Shown here: piece by piece, positions 1 to 10,151 of the stretch
Position numbering within the stretch: position 1 is the first letter of the stretch
Layout of the letters: every line of letters starts with the position of its first letter
Assembly (NCBI RefSeq): GCF_004359215.1
Contig: NC_090615.1
Coordinates: forward strand, 237,206 to 284,862
Reading direction: 5' to 3'
DNA length: 47,657 nt
DNA from: Bremia lactucae
Lineage: Eukaryota > Oomycota > Peronosporomycetes > Peronosporales > Peronosporaceae
Translations under genes and position numbers: made by a program
The notes under the pieces: generated by a model
What the model saw: only the letters and a program-made list of their open reading frames with translations
What the model was told of the DNA's origin: nothing
Database searches by the model: none

Positions 1-521
1 ACATCTTTCCGCGGGATTGGCGTTTGCGCCGGTATGGTCGCCGTGTTCAGCTTATTATAAGCATGAACCACGCGCCATCCACCTGTGGCTTTACGCACAC
101 AAAAGGTCGGGCTGCAGTGAGGCGATTTGCTCTCACGCACATGTCCCGCCTTGGCTCGTTTGTCGAAGAACTCATCGATATAATCGACTTGTTCTTTCGG
201 CAACGGCCATTGCCTGGTCACACAATACTTGGTGCCAGGTTCGAGGTCTATCTCGTGCCCGATGCCCCTATCTGCTGGTAGGCGGCTCGGCACTTCTTCT
301 GGGAACACATCACGATGTTTCCACAGAACCTCAAAGAACGGACTGTCTCTCAAGGCATCCCAGCCTTGAGCAGCGTACCGCTTCTTTTTGTCCGTTTCTA
401 GGACGCTCTCGTCCATTGTGGACGACGAGCAGCAGTCCACCAAGTTCTCTTCTGGAACTGGTGTGACTATTTCGTGGATCTTTCCTTCCTTTAATTCGGC
501 AAGGAACAGATCCCACGACAT
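1..521 (-). pseudogene. pol: linker and N-terminal part of reverse transcriptase (A1), partial
   Basis: Reading the minus strand from the ATG at 521 gives an uninterrupted frame to the window edge. It opens MSWDLFLAELKEGKIHE and contains the Ty3 RT entry region: DVFPEEVPSRLPADRG, HEIDLEPGTKYCVTRQWPLP and the conserved SPTFCVRKATGGWR block that precedes the first catalytic aspartate of the palm. The catalytic YFDD box would lie beyond the left edge. RT copies the element RNA into DNA inside the particle. The frame is open here, but it belongs to a polyprotein already disrupted upstream by a frameshift near 830, so I call it a pseudogene fragment. The strong ORFs on the plus strand in this stretch are shadows of it. 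Confidence 0.85.
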
Positions 522-1400
522 CTCCGGGAGATTTACTATCTCCTCGGCAGATTTAAAGACTTGCCGGAGCACCTTAACTGAGGATGCCTCCGCAATTTCG
601 TCTTTGACGGCCTCGAACACCTCGTTCGAAGGCCCGTCCTCTTCATTAGAGACTGATCCAAAGGTCACTCGTTTAGACGTGCCTTTGATCGTCCTAATCT
701 GTCGGGTACTCGTTTTTCGAGTTTCCACGACCCTTTTCTGGGAAGCGGGTGTCGTTGCACTGCTGGCCAACGCACCCCTTCCAACCGCACCAGGCTCTTG
801 GCACTGTGCCGGTTTATGCGACGCATGACTTCCTGTAGCTCGCCGTCTTTTGCCACATGCTTTCGGCTCTGTGCAAGACATTCGGACGTATGACTACTTG
901 TCATCGTCCTTTTCACTACCCCAGTCTCCACGAGCTGGGTAGTAATTGGTGGCGTTTGACATCCCATTAACACACCCACAATTGTGTTGGACACGACATC
1001 AGTTGCATAGGCCTCTCGCAGGAGCACATCCTTTCCGGTGTCCTGCGTAGAGTTCGCAACTGTGCGTGTACGCCAGTCTATCCATGGTTGGTACTTTGCC
1101 AACCATGGCATGCCTAGGATGAGGTCATACGGACTCTCCATTCCTAGCACTGTGAACTTCTCTTTACAAGAGAAGTCACTAAAGCTGAAGGCGAGTTCTA
1201 CCTGAACTCCCTCAGACTTAACGAGCGCGCCGTTCGCTAAACGAACGGTCGCCTCTTCTCGCTTGCCATCCTGGCAAAGCGACTCAAACATCGCCGGTCT
1301 CTTTCTTAAAGCCGCGAGTTTCACAAAATTTTGTGTTGCACCCGATTCCGCTAGGAGGGCCATCACCTGGTCATAGCCTCGTACATGAGCGCTATAGACC
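522..1400 (-). pseudogene. pol: retropepsin-like protease with dead active site (A1)
   Basis: The main open stretch is 665-1366 on the minus strand. The protease core starts at the motif ALLAESGAT, where copy A2 has TLLVDSGAS, so the catalytic Asp of the D-S/T-G triad is Glu here. The downstream block GMESPYDLILGMPWLAKYQP is the conserved second half of the fold (ILGxPWL). The C-terminal 70 residues are out of frame with the following RT linker because of a one-base shift near 830. Pol lies in a different frame from gag, after gag's TAG. The protease would normally cut Gag and Pol inside the particle; this one could not. Confidence 0.8.
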
Positions 1401-1516
1401 AGCAGGGTTGAGGTCCGACATTTTCGAGACCTCAGGGACTATGCTACCCATTTTTTGTTCGATAACTCTGAACTTAGGGGTAGCTTCAGAGTCCGCGTCA
1501 GTAGGGCATCCCGCCC

Positions 1517-2598
1517 CTACTGCGCTCCTGCATTTCCCGACCCCTCAGTGGTCGATGCAGAACTCATGCGTCTCGCACGCTGGTTCTTGCCATCGCCCTT
1601 TGGGTAGGGAGTCCTCTTGCTGGGCGTCTTCGCCCCAGCAGGGACCCTAGCATAGCAGCGAGCTATCATATGGCCGTGCTTGCCGCATTTACAACAGACA
1701 ACGTCTGCATTGCCCAACTCCATTGGAGTGGCATCTGTTCTCTCGGCCGACGGCTTATAGCAAGCTGTCGCCGAGGCACTGTTGTTGGATTGCTCCTCAA
1801 CTAAGGCAATTTGGATTGCCTCTTCCATCGTCGACGGCACCTTTCTGAGAAGGGCCTGTCGCGATGGGCCATGCCGTAGTCCGTTCATAAACGTGGGCAC
1901 CTTAATGTGCTCCGGAATCGGACCTACGGTTATGGACGCCGACAGCGAGCGCATCTCTTGCACATACTCTTGCAGAGATCGCTTCGCCTGTCGCGCTCCA
2001 AAGAAGCGCGCCTGAAGCAACACTTCGTTGTTCGGCGGCTGGTACATGGCGCGAATCTTTTCCTTAAAGATCGCCCATGAAGGGAACGCCTTTCTGTCCG
2101 CCATCAGCGCCGAGTAAGCCCACTCTGAGGCCTTACCGCGCAGATGCGACATGGCGTTCGACAACATTCGGCTGTCGTCCTCGATGAGCTCGCGACACCG
2201 CGTTGCTCCACGGCTAAAAGCCAGTGGATAAACGTGTGCGCTGCAGTTCCATCGAACTTAAACAGGTCCATCCGAATGGGCCTCGGCTGATGCGGCCAGG
2301 CAGAGAGCATCTTAACAGTCCTGTTGTATGCCTCGCTCCGAGCCTGCTCATGCCTCAGCTCATCCTGAGTCCGAGTGACGGACTCCTCCGCAGGATGGCT
2401 CTGTACCTCGAGCGCGAATCTCCGCTGTCCGAGCGCGAATGCCTCAAACTCCTCCAACTAAGCAGCATGTTGCTCAGGATGCTTGCCCCAAAGCCTGACC
2501 AGGGCTTGTTCACCAAGTCCCTGCGCCAAGTGATCCGCCACCTCCCGATGATTTCCGGAGAGGTGGGGGAAATGAGCCCAATCAATATTGAGGCTCAT
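1517..2598 (-). pseudogene. gag (family A, copy A1), broken
   Basis: The start is the ATG at 2598 (MSLNIDWAHFPHLS), which matches the gag start of copies A3 to A5. The protein has an N-terminal coiled-coil-like stretch rich in E/Q, the capsid-like retrotransposon gag region (FDGTAAHTFIHWLLAVEQ, then GKASEWAYSAL), and a CX2CX4HX4C zinc knuckle CCKCGKHGHMIARC that is complete. It ends NAGAQ followed by TAG, the same stop as in A3 and A4. Lesions: an in-frame TAG at about codon 46, where other copies have CAG, and a one-base shift near 2170 that splits it into two frames. Gag forms the particle shell and packages the RNA. Confidence 0.85.
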
Positions 2599-2640
2599 CC
2601 TCACGTACACCCACACAGATGCGGGTCGTAAGAAGGATTA

Positions 2641-2652
2641 TTAGTGCTACCA
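2641..2652 (-). promoter_or_regulatory. primer binding site, initiator Met tRNA type
   Basis: On the minus strand the 5' LTR end CCTACA is followed after two bases by TGGTAGCACTAA. The first eight bases, TGGTAGCA, are complementary to the 3' end (TGCTACCA) of eukaryotic initiator methionine tRNA. The same eight bases follow every other LTR of families A and B here. Pairing beyond eight bases is not supported. Confidence 0.65.
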
Positions 2653-2654
2653 AG

Positions 2655-2950
2655 TGTAGGTGAGTACGTCTTAATGCGGCCACGATCTACTTAAGCATAC
2701 ACCCTTGCACAGCGAGGAAAAGGTTTAAACAGCTCCTCTTGTGTGCAGTGAGGTAGTTGGGGTTAGCGCGTTAGCGACTTTTCCCAACGCACTAAGTACT
2801 TTAGTTAAGTGTCGACACGGAAGCGGTAATCCGGCATTTCGGGCGCACTTTCGAAGTAGAGAGTAGTTTTCAGACTGATTTATTAATCGCATTAAATATA
2901 AATATCTTTATTCACCAATCAAAATGTAATCTCTACACATAACACTTAAT
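2655..2950 (-). repeat. 5' LTR of A1, truncated
   Basis: The stretch matches the 3' half (R/U5 side) of the family A LTR at 20875-21427, read on the minus strand. It ends in CCTACA next to the primer binding site. Similarity is lost at about 2950, so the U3 half with the terminal TGTAAC is missing. Confidence 0.8.
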
Positions 2951-3111
2951 AGGCTCTACGAGCCCCTGAATTTCTTGAACTTGGATTCATTAAGCTTTAA
3001 GAGCTTTGTACGACTCCTTGAGTTGTCAACCATTAGTTCTGTAGAACTAAAAGACACGCTGAGTCTAAAAAGTCTTCCTCTGACTTTAGGAGCGAGGTAG
3101 CTCCGCAATAG
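2951..3111. other. unassigned spacer
   Basis: Short stretch between the A1 LTR stump and a family B RT scrap. It is not similar to either LTR, has no ORF of note, and I recognise no function. Confidence 0.5.
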
Positions 3112-3458
3112 TCATGAAGCAGTGGCCATTGCCTCGTGAACAAGTACTTGCGATCGATAAATTCTCTACCGATCGAGTGAAAGCGGACCATGTAAGGGAG
3201 TCAGCCTCCCCACATAGCTCTCCGACCTTCTGAGTGCGAAAGGCCACCGGAGAGTGGCGGATAGTGCACGCCATAAACTGAATGCTGCCATAGTACCGAC
3301 TCAAGCGCCGATACCTAGAAAATACGTAATCATAGATGGTATGTCTAAGAGTACCATCTTTCTGTCTATGGATCCGATGGATGGATTTTATCAGATCCTT
3401 AAGCGTGAACGGGACGTCCCGTACACAGTAAGCACTCCCAATGAGATGCTCTGGAAAT
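3112..3458 (+). pseudogene. reverse transcriptase fragment (family B), plus strand
   Basis: Read on the plus strand this gives a Ty3 RT segment: MKQWPLPREQV, a damaged SPTF-VRKATGEWRI block, then PIPRKYVIIDG and STIFLSMDPMDGFYQILKRE, which contains the first palm aspartate region (usually SxxDLxxGFYQI). It stops at MLWKL where the B1 LTR begins. Two in-frame TGA codons are present. It is closest in pattern to the RTs of B1 and B2 but in opposite orientation, so it is the remnant of an older element that B1 inserted into. Confidence 0.8.
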
Positions 3459-3876
3459 TGTAACAGGGGCAGTATAAGTCCACTTCGCACTTCTTCAGTT
3501 GCGAGTGGTGCCTTACGTCACTTCACGTACACTAGTACGTGCAGAGGAAGACTTCACTTTTAAGACAACTACCTTAAAGAGGAAAATGAAAATTGTATTA
3601 ATATAATTAAGTTTCTCTTCTTTCTATCTGTTAATGCTAGCTTAATTATGAACTAATACTAAACATGCAATTGAAATCTTATCTGTCTCTCTGTGTTTAC
3701 GTTTACAGCTGATTAGTCAGCGGATATTAGATATAATGGCCTATACCTATTTATAGATAATATTTCTGAACATTCCTATATAAAGTAATTTTCTCCAAAT
3801 ATTATCTACCTTTTCGATAATATATATATTAACAACCTTTTAGTGTTAATTTCATGTAGCGATACACCCCGTTACA
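3459..3876 (-). repeat. 3' LTR of B1, complete (418 bp)
   Basis: The ends are TGTAAC and GTTACA, a perfect 6-bp terminal inverted repeat. The left end cuts into the RT fragment at 3458 and the right end abuts the polypurine tract. The same sequence, somewhat diverged, is the 5' LTR of B2 (31191-31623). A second LTR for B1 is missing, so a target-site duplication cannot be tested. Confidence 0.9.
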
Positions 3877-3889
3877 TCACCCCTCCCTT
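3877..3889 (-). promoter_or_regulatory. polypurine tract of B1
   Basis: On the minus strand AAGGGAGGGGTGA lies immediately before the 3' LTR start TGTAACGGGG, the expected place for plus-strand DNA priming. It also fixes the orientation of the element. Confidence 0.8.
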
Positions 3890-4009
3890 AAACGACAATC
3901 ACTCTGACTGTCATTGGATGGAGTGGTCACTATGCGACCACATAATTTAAGAAAACGATGTTGATTGGTCATAACCATTATTTTATATTTATCGCATGAA
4001 CAACAACTC

Positions 4010-5105
4010 ATGCGGGGTGTTGATAGTGCTGCGCCTTCGGCTGCGCGAAGAACTTTCGCGCTAGGGAAGATTTTTATCTCGATGCTCTTCTAAAGCATCG
4101 ATGTTTAGTGGCAACAATAAGCGAGATAAAGTCTGGCTTATGCAAGCCTGGAGCGCGTTCATTCGCAATGTCAAAGACATTGGACGCGAAGCCTGGCTTC
4201 AAAAACTTAACGCGAATCGCGTTAAATTTGAGAAACGAACTCCAACCGGTGCGAAGTATAAATTGCATCGGTTTCACGTGAGGCTGGGCTTCCATGCCTC
4301 ATGTGAGGTGATCCCTGTCCGTGTTGTGTTGACAACTCGAAGAGGGTAAAAGGGGATGTCTATTCCCTTTTTTCGCCCTGGGGAAGGGCTCGCATCTTTA
4401 TTGAGATGCGTGACGCGATTGACGTTTTGCCATCGATTTACAAGCGCCAGGGGCGCGTGTTTTTCGTTGGGCCTTCTTAACCATCGGGTGGGTCTCGTCA
4501 TACTGACGGACGAGGCCCTCAACGTCAGCAACCAGCTGGGAACGAGGCTCCCAGCTGTCATGTGAAGGTGGATAACCACGCCAGCGAACAAGATAACATG
4601 TTCGCTGCCCCTTCACATCACGGTGGCTCTGTATACGTTCCACACGGAAACGTTGACCACCGTGGGAATCCACCAATGGTTGTGGTGGAGGAGGGGAAAT
4701 TAGATCCGAACCGTGTGTCGGATCTAATGTCGAAGATCGATGAAATCGATCACTTTCTCCATGATTTGGAGAAGGGACTTGACCATGAGCGCGGCAAGCG
4801 TCGCTCGATGGAGCAGACGGTGCACGCCGGCTCACCATATCGAGCGGTTGGAAGACCGTTCGAAGGGTGCGTACTCCTTGTTGGAGTACGAGCGGAACTA
4901 TCATGCTGTTCGCGATGAGCTGTCGTCAGCTCATCGTAGTTTCGAGGATCTTCGGAACCGGCATGAGAAACTTCAGGTTCAACATGAGAACCTGGTTCGC
5001 GATCACAAGAATCTTTTGGGGATTCTTGAAAAGGGTGGTCACATCCGTCCTCGGAAGAAGCCGCGTACTGATGGTACGGGCGGAGCCGACCAACGTAAAA
5101 CGTAG
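4010..5105 (+). pseudogene. antisense ORF of family B: leucine zipper plus basic tail
   Basis: On the strand opposite pol, a broken but protein-like reading runs from about 4010 to the stop at 5105. Segments in order: MFSGNNKRDKVWLMQAWSAF (from 4101); IEMRDAIDVLPSIYKRQGRV (to a TAA at 4478); a run from 4562 with SDLMSKIDEIDHFLHDLEKG; then, after a frame change near 4830, a long coiled coil. The coiled coil has leucines exactly seven residues apart at codons 4950, 4971, 4992 and 5013 (LRNRHEKLQVQHENLVRDHK then NL), followed by the nuclear-signal-like tail RPRKKPRTDG. It overlaps the pol linker and chromodomain. No known family was recognised. A possible role in the nucleus or as a dimer is inferred from composition only. 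It could be a chance open frame opposite pol, but family A has the same layout. Confidence 0.5.
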
Positions 5106-5211
5106 GATGCGTTCGCATCCTACGTGGCAATTCTATTGTGTACGCATTGCCTCTTCGATGCAGTACACGGAAAGGCCCAATGAACTTGGGTAGTAGTTTA
5201 CTGCTACCCAC
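4398..5211 (-). pseudogene. pol 3' end: integrase C-terminus and chromodomain (B1)
   Basis: Two overlapping minus-strand frames together make the end of pol. The first (5211 down) has KLLPKFIGPFRVLHRRGNAY and THPTFYVGRLRPYHQY, the SH3-like integrase C-terminal (GPF/Y) module. After a His/Ser/Pro/Arg-rich linker of about 100 residues, and a frameshift near 4800, the second has QRFRVERIQSHRDVKGQRTC and YLVRWRGYPPSHDSWEPRSQ, a clear chromodomain with its aromatic residues, ending RHASQ. Chromodomains on integrases guide insertion to modified chromatin. The linker is the part covered by the antisense coiled coil. Confidence 0.85.
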
Positions 5212-6415
5212 ATTAGTGACTAATCGCTTAGGTAAGTTTACCGTAGAGAGTAGTTCTAGGTCAATTAATTGAATGAAAGCACATTTGCCCTTCCATGTTT
5301 GTCTGCGTTCCGTTTCTGACGGCCCACAGTGTTAGCAATCGAATCCTGTACGAAACGGACTACTACTTTACGAGCCAGCAGAAATTACATTGTAGACTCA
5401 TTTGTTTTGTCTCTTTCAGTGCGCTTTGTGCGCATTGCCATGAGATCTTTCTCATCTTCGACGTCGATTGCTTCGACGCGTGATGAGCATGAGCCAAAAT
5501 TGGTTTTAATCGTGCGACTCCCCTTAAACTAGAGACTCCCCTTAAACTAGAGGATCCCTCTAATTTGGGTGGGTATGCGTCGATAGCGTAAGCCATTCAC
5601 GAAGAACGGTGTATGCGATGTTGACGTATGCACCGAATTGATGATGGCAATTCGACCATCGGTAAAAACTCGCTCCAATTTAATGTACGATTGGACGTAA
5701 CCTCGAAGTATCTCATCGAGGACGCGGTTTACGCGTTACGTCTGACCATCTGTCTCGGGATGATCAGAAGTTGACATAGTCAGCCGTGTTCCGGAAGATC
5801 GGAACCCGGATTACCAAAACTCCGCCAACAGGGGGTCTCCATCGGAGACCAGTTCACGGGGTAAGCCGTGGGGTTTGAATACCGTGTTGATAAAGTCACG
5901 GGCACAGCCCGGAGCCGTGATCGACTTTAATTATGCAGCAAGATGTACCATCTTGCTGAATTTGGCTACAAGAACAATGATTCCATTGTTTTTGTGATCA
6001 TCTTCCGGAAATCCGAAGACGAAGTCCATAGATACGGACTGCCAACATTCTGCCGGAAGTATTAGAGGTTTGAGAGGTGCACCGGATGGAGGGCTAGGCT
6101 TCATCCGTTGACATACCTCGCAAGCAGGTACGTACTTGCGCACGAGCTGATACTGGCGGGGCCAGTAAAACTCGCGACTTTTACTGTGAGATAAGTTTTC
6201 TCACGTCCACGATGCCCAATTATTGGTGCATCGTGACACTCATATATGATGCGCAAGCGCAAATCATTGTGAGTTGGGACGACGACACGTGGAGTGCCGG
6301 CAACGGCTGTGTAATACAATAAGCCGTTGCGTGATGTGTATCGATCGGATAACGATCGATATAAAGCCGGTAAATCCTCAAAAGATTTATCGGTTGGATT
6401 CATCATATGATCCAT
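5212..6415 (-). pseudogene. pol: integrase (B1), decayed
   Basis: The zinc-binding region is seen at 6415-6101 (YECHDAPIIGHRGREKTYL) and, after a frameshift, RKYVPACEVCQRMKP supplies the CX2C pair of the HHCC motif. The catalytic core begins ECWQSVSMDFVFGFPEDDHK, with the first Asp in SMDF. Between about 5930 and 5212 the core is broken into short frames; FTDGRIAIINSVHTSTSHTP then FFVNGLRYRR is the family's post-core segment. An 18-bp tandem duplication lies at 5516-5551. The integrase inserts the cDNA into chromosomes; this copy is not functional. Confidence 0.75.
5516..5551. repeat. 18-bp perfect tandem duplication in B1 integrase
   Basis: The unit GACTCCCCTTAAACTAGA occurs twice back to back (5516-5533 and 5534-5551). 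On the minus strand it adds a repeated SLRGVS six-residue unit. Being 18 bp, it keeps the frame. It is probably replication slippage. Confidence 0.9.
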
Positions 6416-7860
6416 TAAACGCAGAAGGTCCTTATCTTCTGCGTAGGCTTTCTTTATGTCATCATTAAAGTTTGATGACGGAACACTTGAAATGAGTGAT
6501 GCAACAGTGGGATTATTATCACTCTTGGAATGCGCAGCCAGCTCGAAATCGGGTCGCCATTAAAACGCATCAGCGACGACATTAAGTTGTCCTGGTCCAT
6601 CTATGACGGAGAAATTCTACTTCGTGAAGAAGGAAGAAGGATAGCCACCTCGCCTTTCTTTGCGATAGGTGTGGGCTGTTTACGGCCGCGCATAATGACG
6701 CATGGTCTGTATATACGATGAGCGGTCTATATCCGAGGAGTTAGACCCTAAATTTAGCCAGCGCATATTTCATGGCAAGGGGTTCCTTGTCATAAACTGG
6801 GTAATTCCGTTCAGCTATTTGCAGCTGACGCGATTGGTAATAGACGACGCGCCCCGCGCCGTCTGGATCGTATTGCATTAACGCACAGCCGATTGCAAAT
6901 CGCTGGCGTCATAGACCACATGTAATGGTCTGTCTTGATCTGCAATCACCAAGATCGGCGATTGCATCAAGCTTTGCTTGATATTTTCAAAGGAACGCTG
7001 ACAACCAGCGTTCCATAACCATTTTCTCGTCTTTCTTCAAGAGAGAGAGAGATGAACTGTCATCTCGGAATAATTGCGTGAGTACTTGTGCAAGTACGCC
7101 GCTAGCCCAAAGAATTTCTAAGTCCCTTGCCATCGACTGGAAACTGGCCAGTCGGTAATTGCCTTGATCTTTTCGGGATCATGGTGCACGCCGTATTTAC
7201 CGACGATGCGCCCAAGAAATGGTTAACCGCTTGCTGCGAATATTCACTTCTTGATATTTGAATTCAGTTATGCTTTCGCATAAGTGTAAGAAACTGACGA
7301 ACGTGAGTTTTATGAACTTCCACGTCCGTCTTTCCGTCCATAGCCCGGCTACGGACGAAAACATCGTCGAAATAACTCGTTGCGAGTCCTCGCACCGGTC
7401 TCAACAGATTTGTTACGCATCTGTTGAATGTTGCAGGGGCGTTACTAAGCCCCTGTGGCATTACTAGTCATTCTTAGAGCATATCACTGCTCACTGCTGT
7501 GTACGGCATGTACCGTTCACGCACAAGGATCTGATAAAATCCATCCATCAGATCCACAGACGAAAATATGCTACTCTTAAACATACTACCTATGATTACG
7601 TATTCTGTAGGTATCGGCGTTTGGGCCGGTTCCGTTGCAGTATTCACTTTATTGAACGCGTGAGCTATCCGCCACCCTCCTGTGTCCTTTCGCACACAGA
7701 AGGTTGGAGAGCTATGTGGGAACGTTGACTCCCTTTCATGACCCGCTTTTAATCGATCGACAAAGAAATTATCGACCGCAAGTAATTCACCACGAGGTAG
7801 TTGTCACTGCTTCATGACACAGTACTTCAACCCAATTTGAGCCCGGTCTCATGTCGAGTG
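6416..7860 (-). pseudogene. pol: reverse transcriptase and RNase H (B1), decayed
   Basis: RT is legible at 7695-7474 (RKDTGGWRIAHAFNKVN, PIPTEYVIIGSMFKSSI, FSSVDLMDGFYQILVRERYM) and 7461-7264 (MPQGLSNAPATFNRCVTNLL, then SYFDDVFVRSRA, the YxDD catalytic box). Downstream, about 7060-6430, frames matching RNase H are split by indels: the first aspartate region reads VYDASDL before a shift, where B2 has CDVSGFAIGCALMQYD. The gap between the two RT pieces has lost the end of the palm connection. RT and RNase H jointly convert RNA to DNA. Confidence 0.8.
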
Positions 7861-8743
7861 CCTTTATCCTTAGGCAACTCGCATAGAACTGTATCAGGGA
7901 ATACATCCCTGAATACAATCAAATCCTTGTAAATAGGATTAGTCTTAAGCGACTCTCAGGACTGAGTGGTATATCTCACAATCCGAGTCTTCACATTGAG
8001 GACTCTTTTGTCCATCTATGAGCTGCTGAAAACCCGTTCGTTCTCTGCCAAAATTACCGCTAACCGAATATCGGTTACGTATTCGTCCTCTGTGACGAGT
8101 ACGCAGATTTTGCTTGATTCTACCACTATGCAGATCTCTCAAGAACCGCTTCGGGTTCTAGGGTTGTTAATTGAGTTATCTCAGAAGTTAACTCCGGAGG
8201 CGCATACAGATCTAGAGTATAAGCGCCTACATTTGATCCGTCATTAACCAAGACATTTATGGGATGCTGAAGTCTAGTCACTTCAGCATTAACTAAGTGA
8301 GGAGATTTTTCCTCAATTATGTCGAGGCATATTCCCTCAACGTCTTCCGACTGTGATTGCGCTAACACAGTCGGGTCTTCTACGGTCGACTCTCTTCTCA
8401 ACCTAGGATCATCGTATTGCCCCTTTTCCGCAACCGGTATCTTCCTTAAATGTCGCCCGCTAGGCGTACATTCATGTCTCAATCCGCTCGACTTCTTCGA
8501 GTGGTGGACCTTCGGCGCTGCCTGTGCAATTTCACAGCCGCCAGCAGCTGACACCACAGGGTGATCAGTAATCACATTGTGATCTTGTGCAGTCGTAATA
8601 ACGACCGTACCATAAGTAAGATCATCGCACTCACTCGTGGCACATCAACACGCTTGTGGACACTCCAAGACGTTCATCAGATGGCCATCTGATGAACAAG
8701 TGGCAGGCATCTTTACGGATCGATGCTGCCAGCTGATTCTTGG
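7861..8743 (-). pseudogene. pol: protease-RT linker (B1)
   Basis: The minus-strand frame 8575-8126 is the region between protease and RT in this family. It contains VNAEVTRLQHPINVLVNDGS and LTTLEPEAVLERSA, which correspond to the same stretch upstream of RT in B2 (around 28860-29030). It is poorly conserved and carries no recognised domain. Beyond 8126 it continues in broken frames into RT. Confidence 0.55.
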
Positions 8744-9018
8744 CTAATACTTTCTGAGCCAAGGTAAACGTCGGATGACATCAAATTTGTATTCGAAATC
8801 CAGTACAGTAAAAGCATCATCATACTGTAAATCTTTTAACGTGTAGAGAAATTTCATTGCGCGTTTCATCACTGTTATCGATGCGCCTGTCGCTAGACGC
8901 ACCGTCATCCTCGTTGGAGGGATGTCGCGCTCAACGTATTTGAGCCTACGACCCTCTAATGATCGATGGCCCACAGTCCACTAGGACTTTGAGTGACAAA
9001 TAATTTGTCTCTCTTAAC
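8744..9018 (-). pseudogene. pol: protease (B1), with deletion at active site
   Basis: The frame 8974-8744 gives RSLEGRRLKYVERDIPPTRM, TVRLATGASITVMKR and FDVIRRLPWLRKY, the body of the Ty3-type aspartic protease. Copy B2 has VDCGASNNFIRRQSLEGRR. In B1 the sequence reads VDCG and then jumps almost directly to HRSLEGRR, so the Ala-Ser and about six residues after the catalytic Asp-Cys-Gly are gone. Confidence 0.75.
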
Positions 9019-10139
9019 TCAAGGTGAGGGTACCTCATCGCCAGGTGCAAAGACACATAATGACTGTTTATTTGGAGCAACTTTCGTCAAGAGATCAAAT
9101 TCTCTTGAGATTGCTCGATCAGTAGGGTGTTGCGCCCCTTGCGGACCCTGACCGTTTGTTGGCGGGCCGCCTCGCTGTTGCGATTTCGCAATAGCGTTAG
9201 ACCCGCGATCGTTGCCCTGGCTGGGATTCAGTCCATAATTACGTTTAGTACCTCTCAGTACTGGGCGTGGGGCACTAGACTCATTAGCGTAGGGACCTAA
9301 CTTTTGACAGCGATTGCATTTCTGCAATCGCTTACTGCTCGAATAGCGAGGTCTCTCGCTTTCGACTCAAGAAAGGTCCAACGTTCTGAACCTCCCAGCT
9401 CGTGTCGTCTTGGAGCACGATACGATGCCGAACTAGCTTGAGCCTGTTTCAAGCTAGAGTCCTCCTGTTCCGCAGCGGATATTGTTCTTCAAGCGTATCC
9501 GGTTCCAAGCGGAACAGACGGGTCTTTACCATCCGTAAGACCTTGCATGAACACCGTATCAACGTGTGTTCATGGACTGGGTCATTTGTGATACAACTTG
9601 CTAAGAGTCGTATGTGCTGGGCATAAGCGTGAACATCACGCTTGCCTTGCTTGAGTTTCAGAAGCTCTGATCGAGCTCTGAACTCAGCGCTAGGCGGCTT
9701 TAAAAGCCTCTAGCGACCCAAAGACATATGGGTCGTGCAACTTAAGGCCTAATACCCAAGTTTTGGCACGACCTGCCAAATTTGACTGAGCAAATGCGAC
9801 TTGCATTTCTTCGTCGACGATATGACGAGCTCTTATGGCATCGTCCAACTCGACAAACAATCTTAAGAGGGAGTCTTCTTCGACTCCACTATACTTATAG
9901 ATGTCTATCTATAAGGTTTCGGGACGACGCTTGTGCGTCCTCCCAGGTACAGAGGTCTGCACCTAATGTAACCTCAAAAGTTCTGCCTGTTAAGAGCCTT
10001 GCTGATTAAGCAAGGCTACCTTCTCCTCCGCCTCGTCAAGTTCATGTTGTGTGAAATCGGCGATGGCTGAATGGAGGGCATCTCTGTCCAAACCGGACAG
10101 CATGGCCAAGATGGCATTATTCCCTACGGTCGAACTCAT
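9019..10139 (-). pseudogene. gag (family B, copy B1), broken
   Basis: The start is the ATG at 10139 (MSSTVGNNAILAMLSGLDRD), the same start as B2 at 31046, with a leader stem-loop 13 bases upstream. The middle part is split by indels and can only be followed by comparison with B2. The C-terminal stretch 9327-9019 holds a ruined zinc knuckle: CNRCQKLGPYANES, where the His is Pro and the last Cys is Ser. It runs on into the protease region (LTKVAPNKQSLCVFAPGDEV). Confidence 0.75.
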
Positions 10140-10151
10140 CCATTCGACTGC

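Larger units (their letters stand above)
1..2950 (-). mobile_element. Ty3/gypsy family A, copy A1 (5' part, runs off left edge)
   Basis: Minus-strand element read right to left: truncated 5' LTR (2655-2950), primer binding site, gag from 2598, protease, then the start of reverse transcriptase at the window edge. Gag, protease and RT all match the other family A copies in this window (A2 to A6). Gag has a stop and a frameshift and the protease has lost its catalytic aspartate, so this copy is dead. The LTR stops abruptly at about 2950, where unrelated sequence begins. Confidence 0.9.

Noticed and set aside
17..828. Long plus-strand frames at the left end (149 and 146 codons)
   Set aside because: They are the reverse strand of well-recognised family A RT linker sequence, and show no protein-like pattern. 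The same shadow frames recur over the other family A copies.
3086..3490. 134-codon minus-strand frame
   Set aside because: It lies opposite the recognisable plus-strand RT fragment (DGFYQI motif) and into the LTR; no features of its own.
3971..3990. TATA-like TTTTATATTTA as promoter of the antisense ORF in B1
   Set aside because: It lies only 10-25 bases before the candidate ATGs, too close for transcription starting downstream of it; AT-rich sequence is common here.
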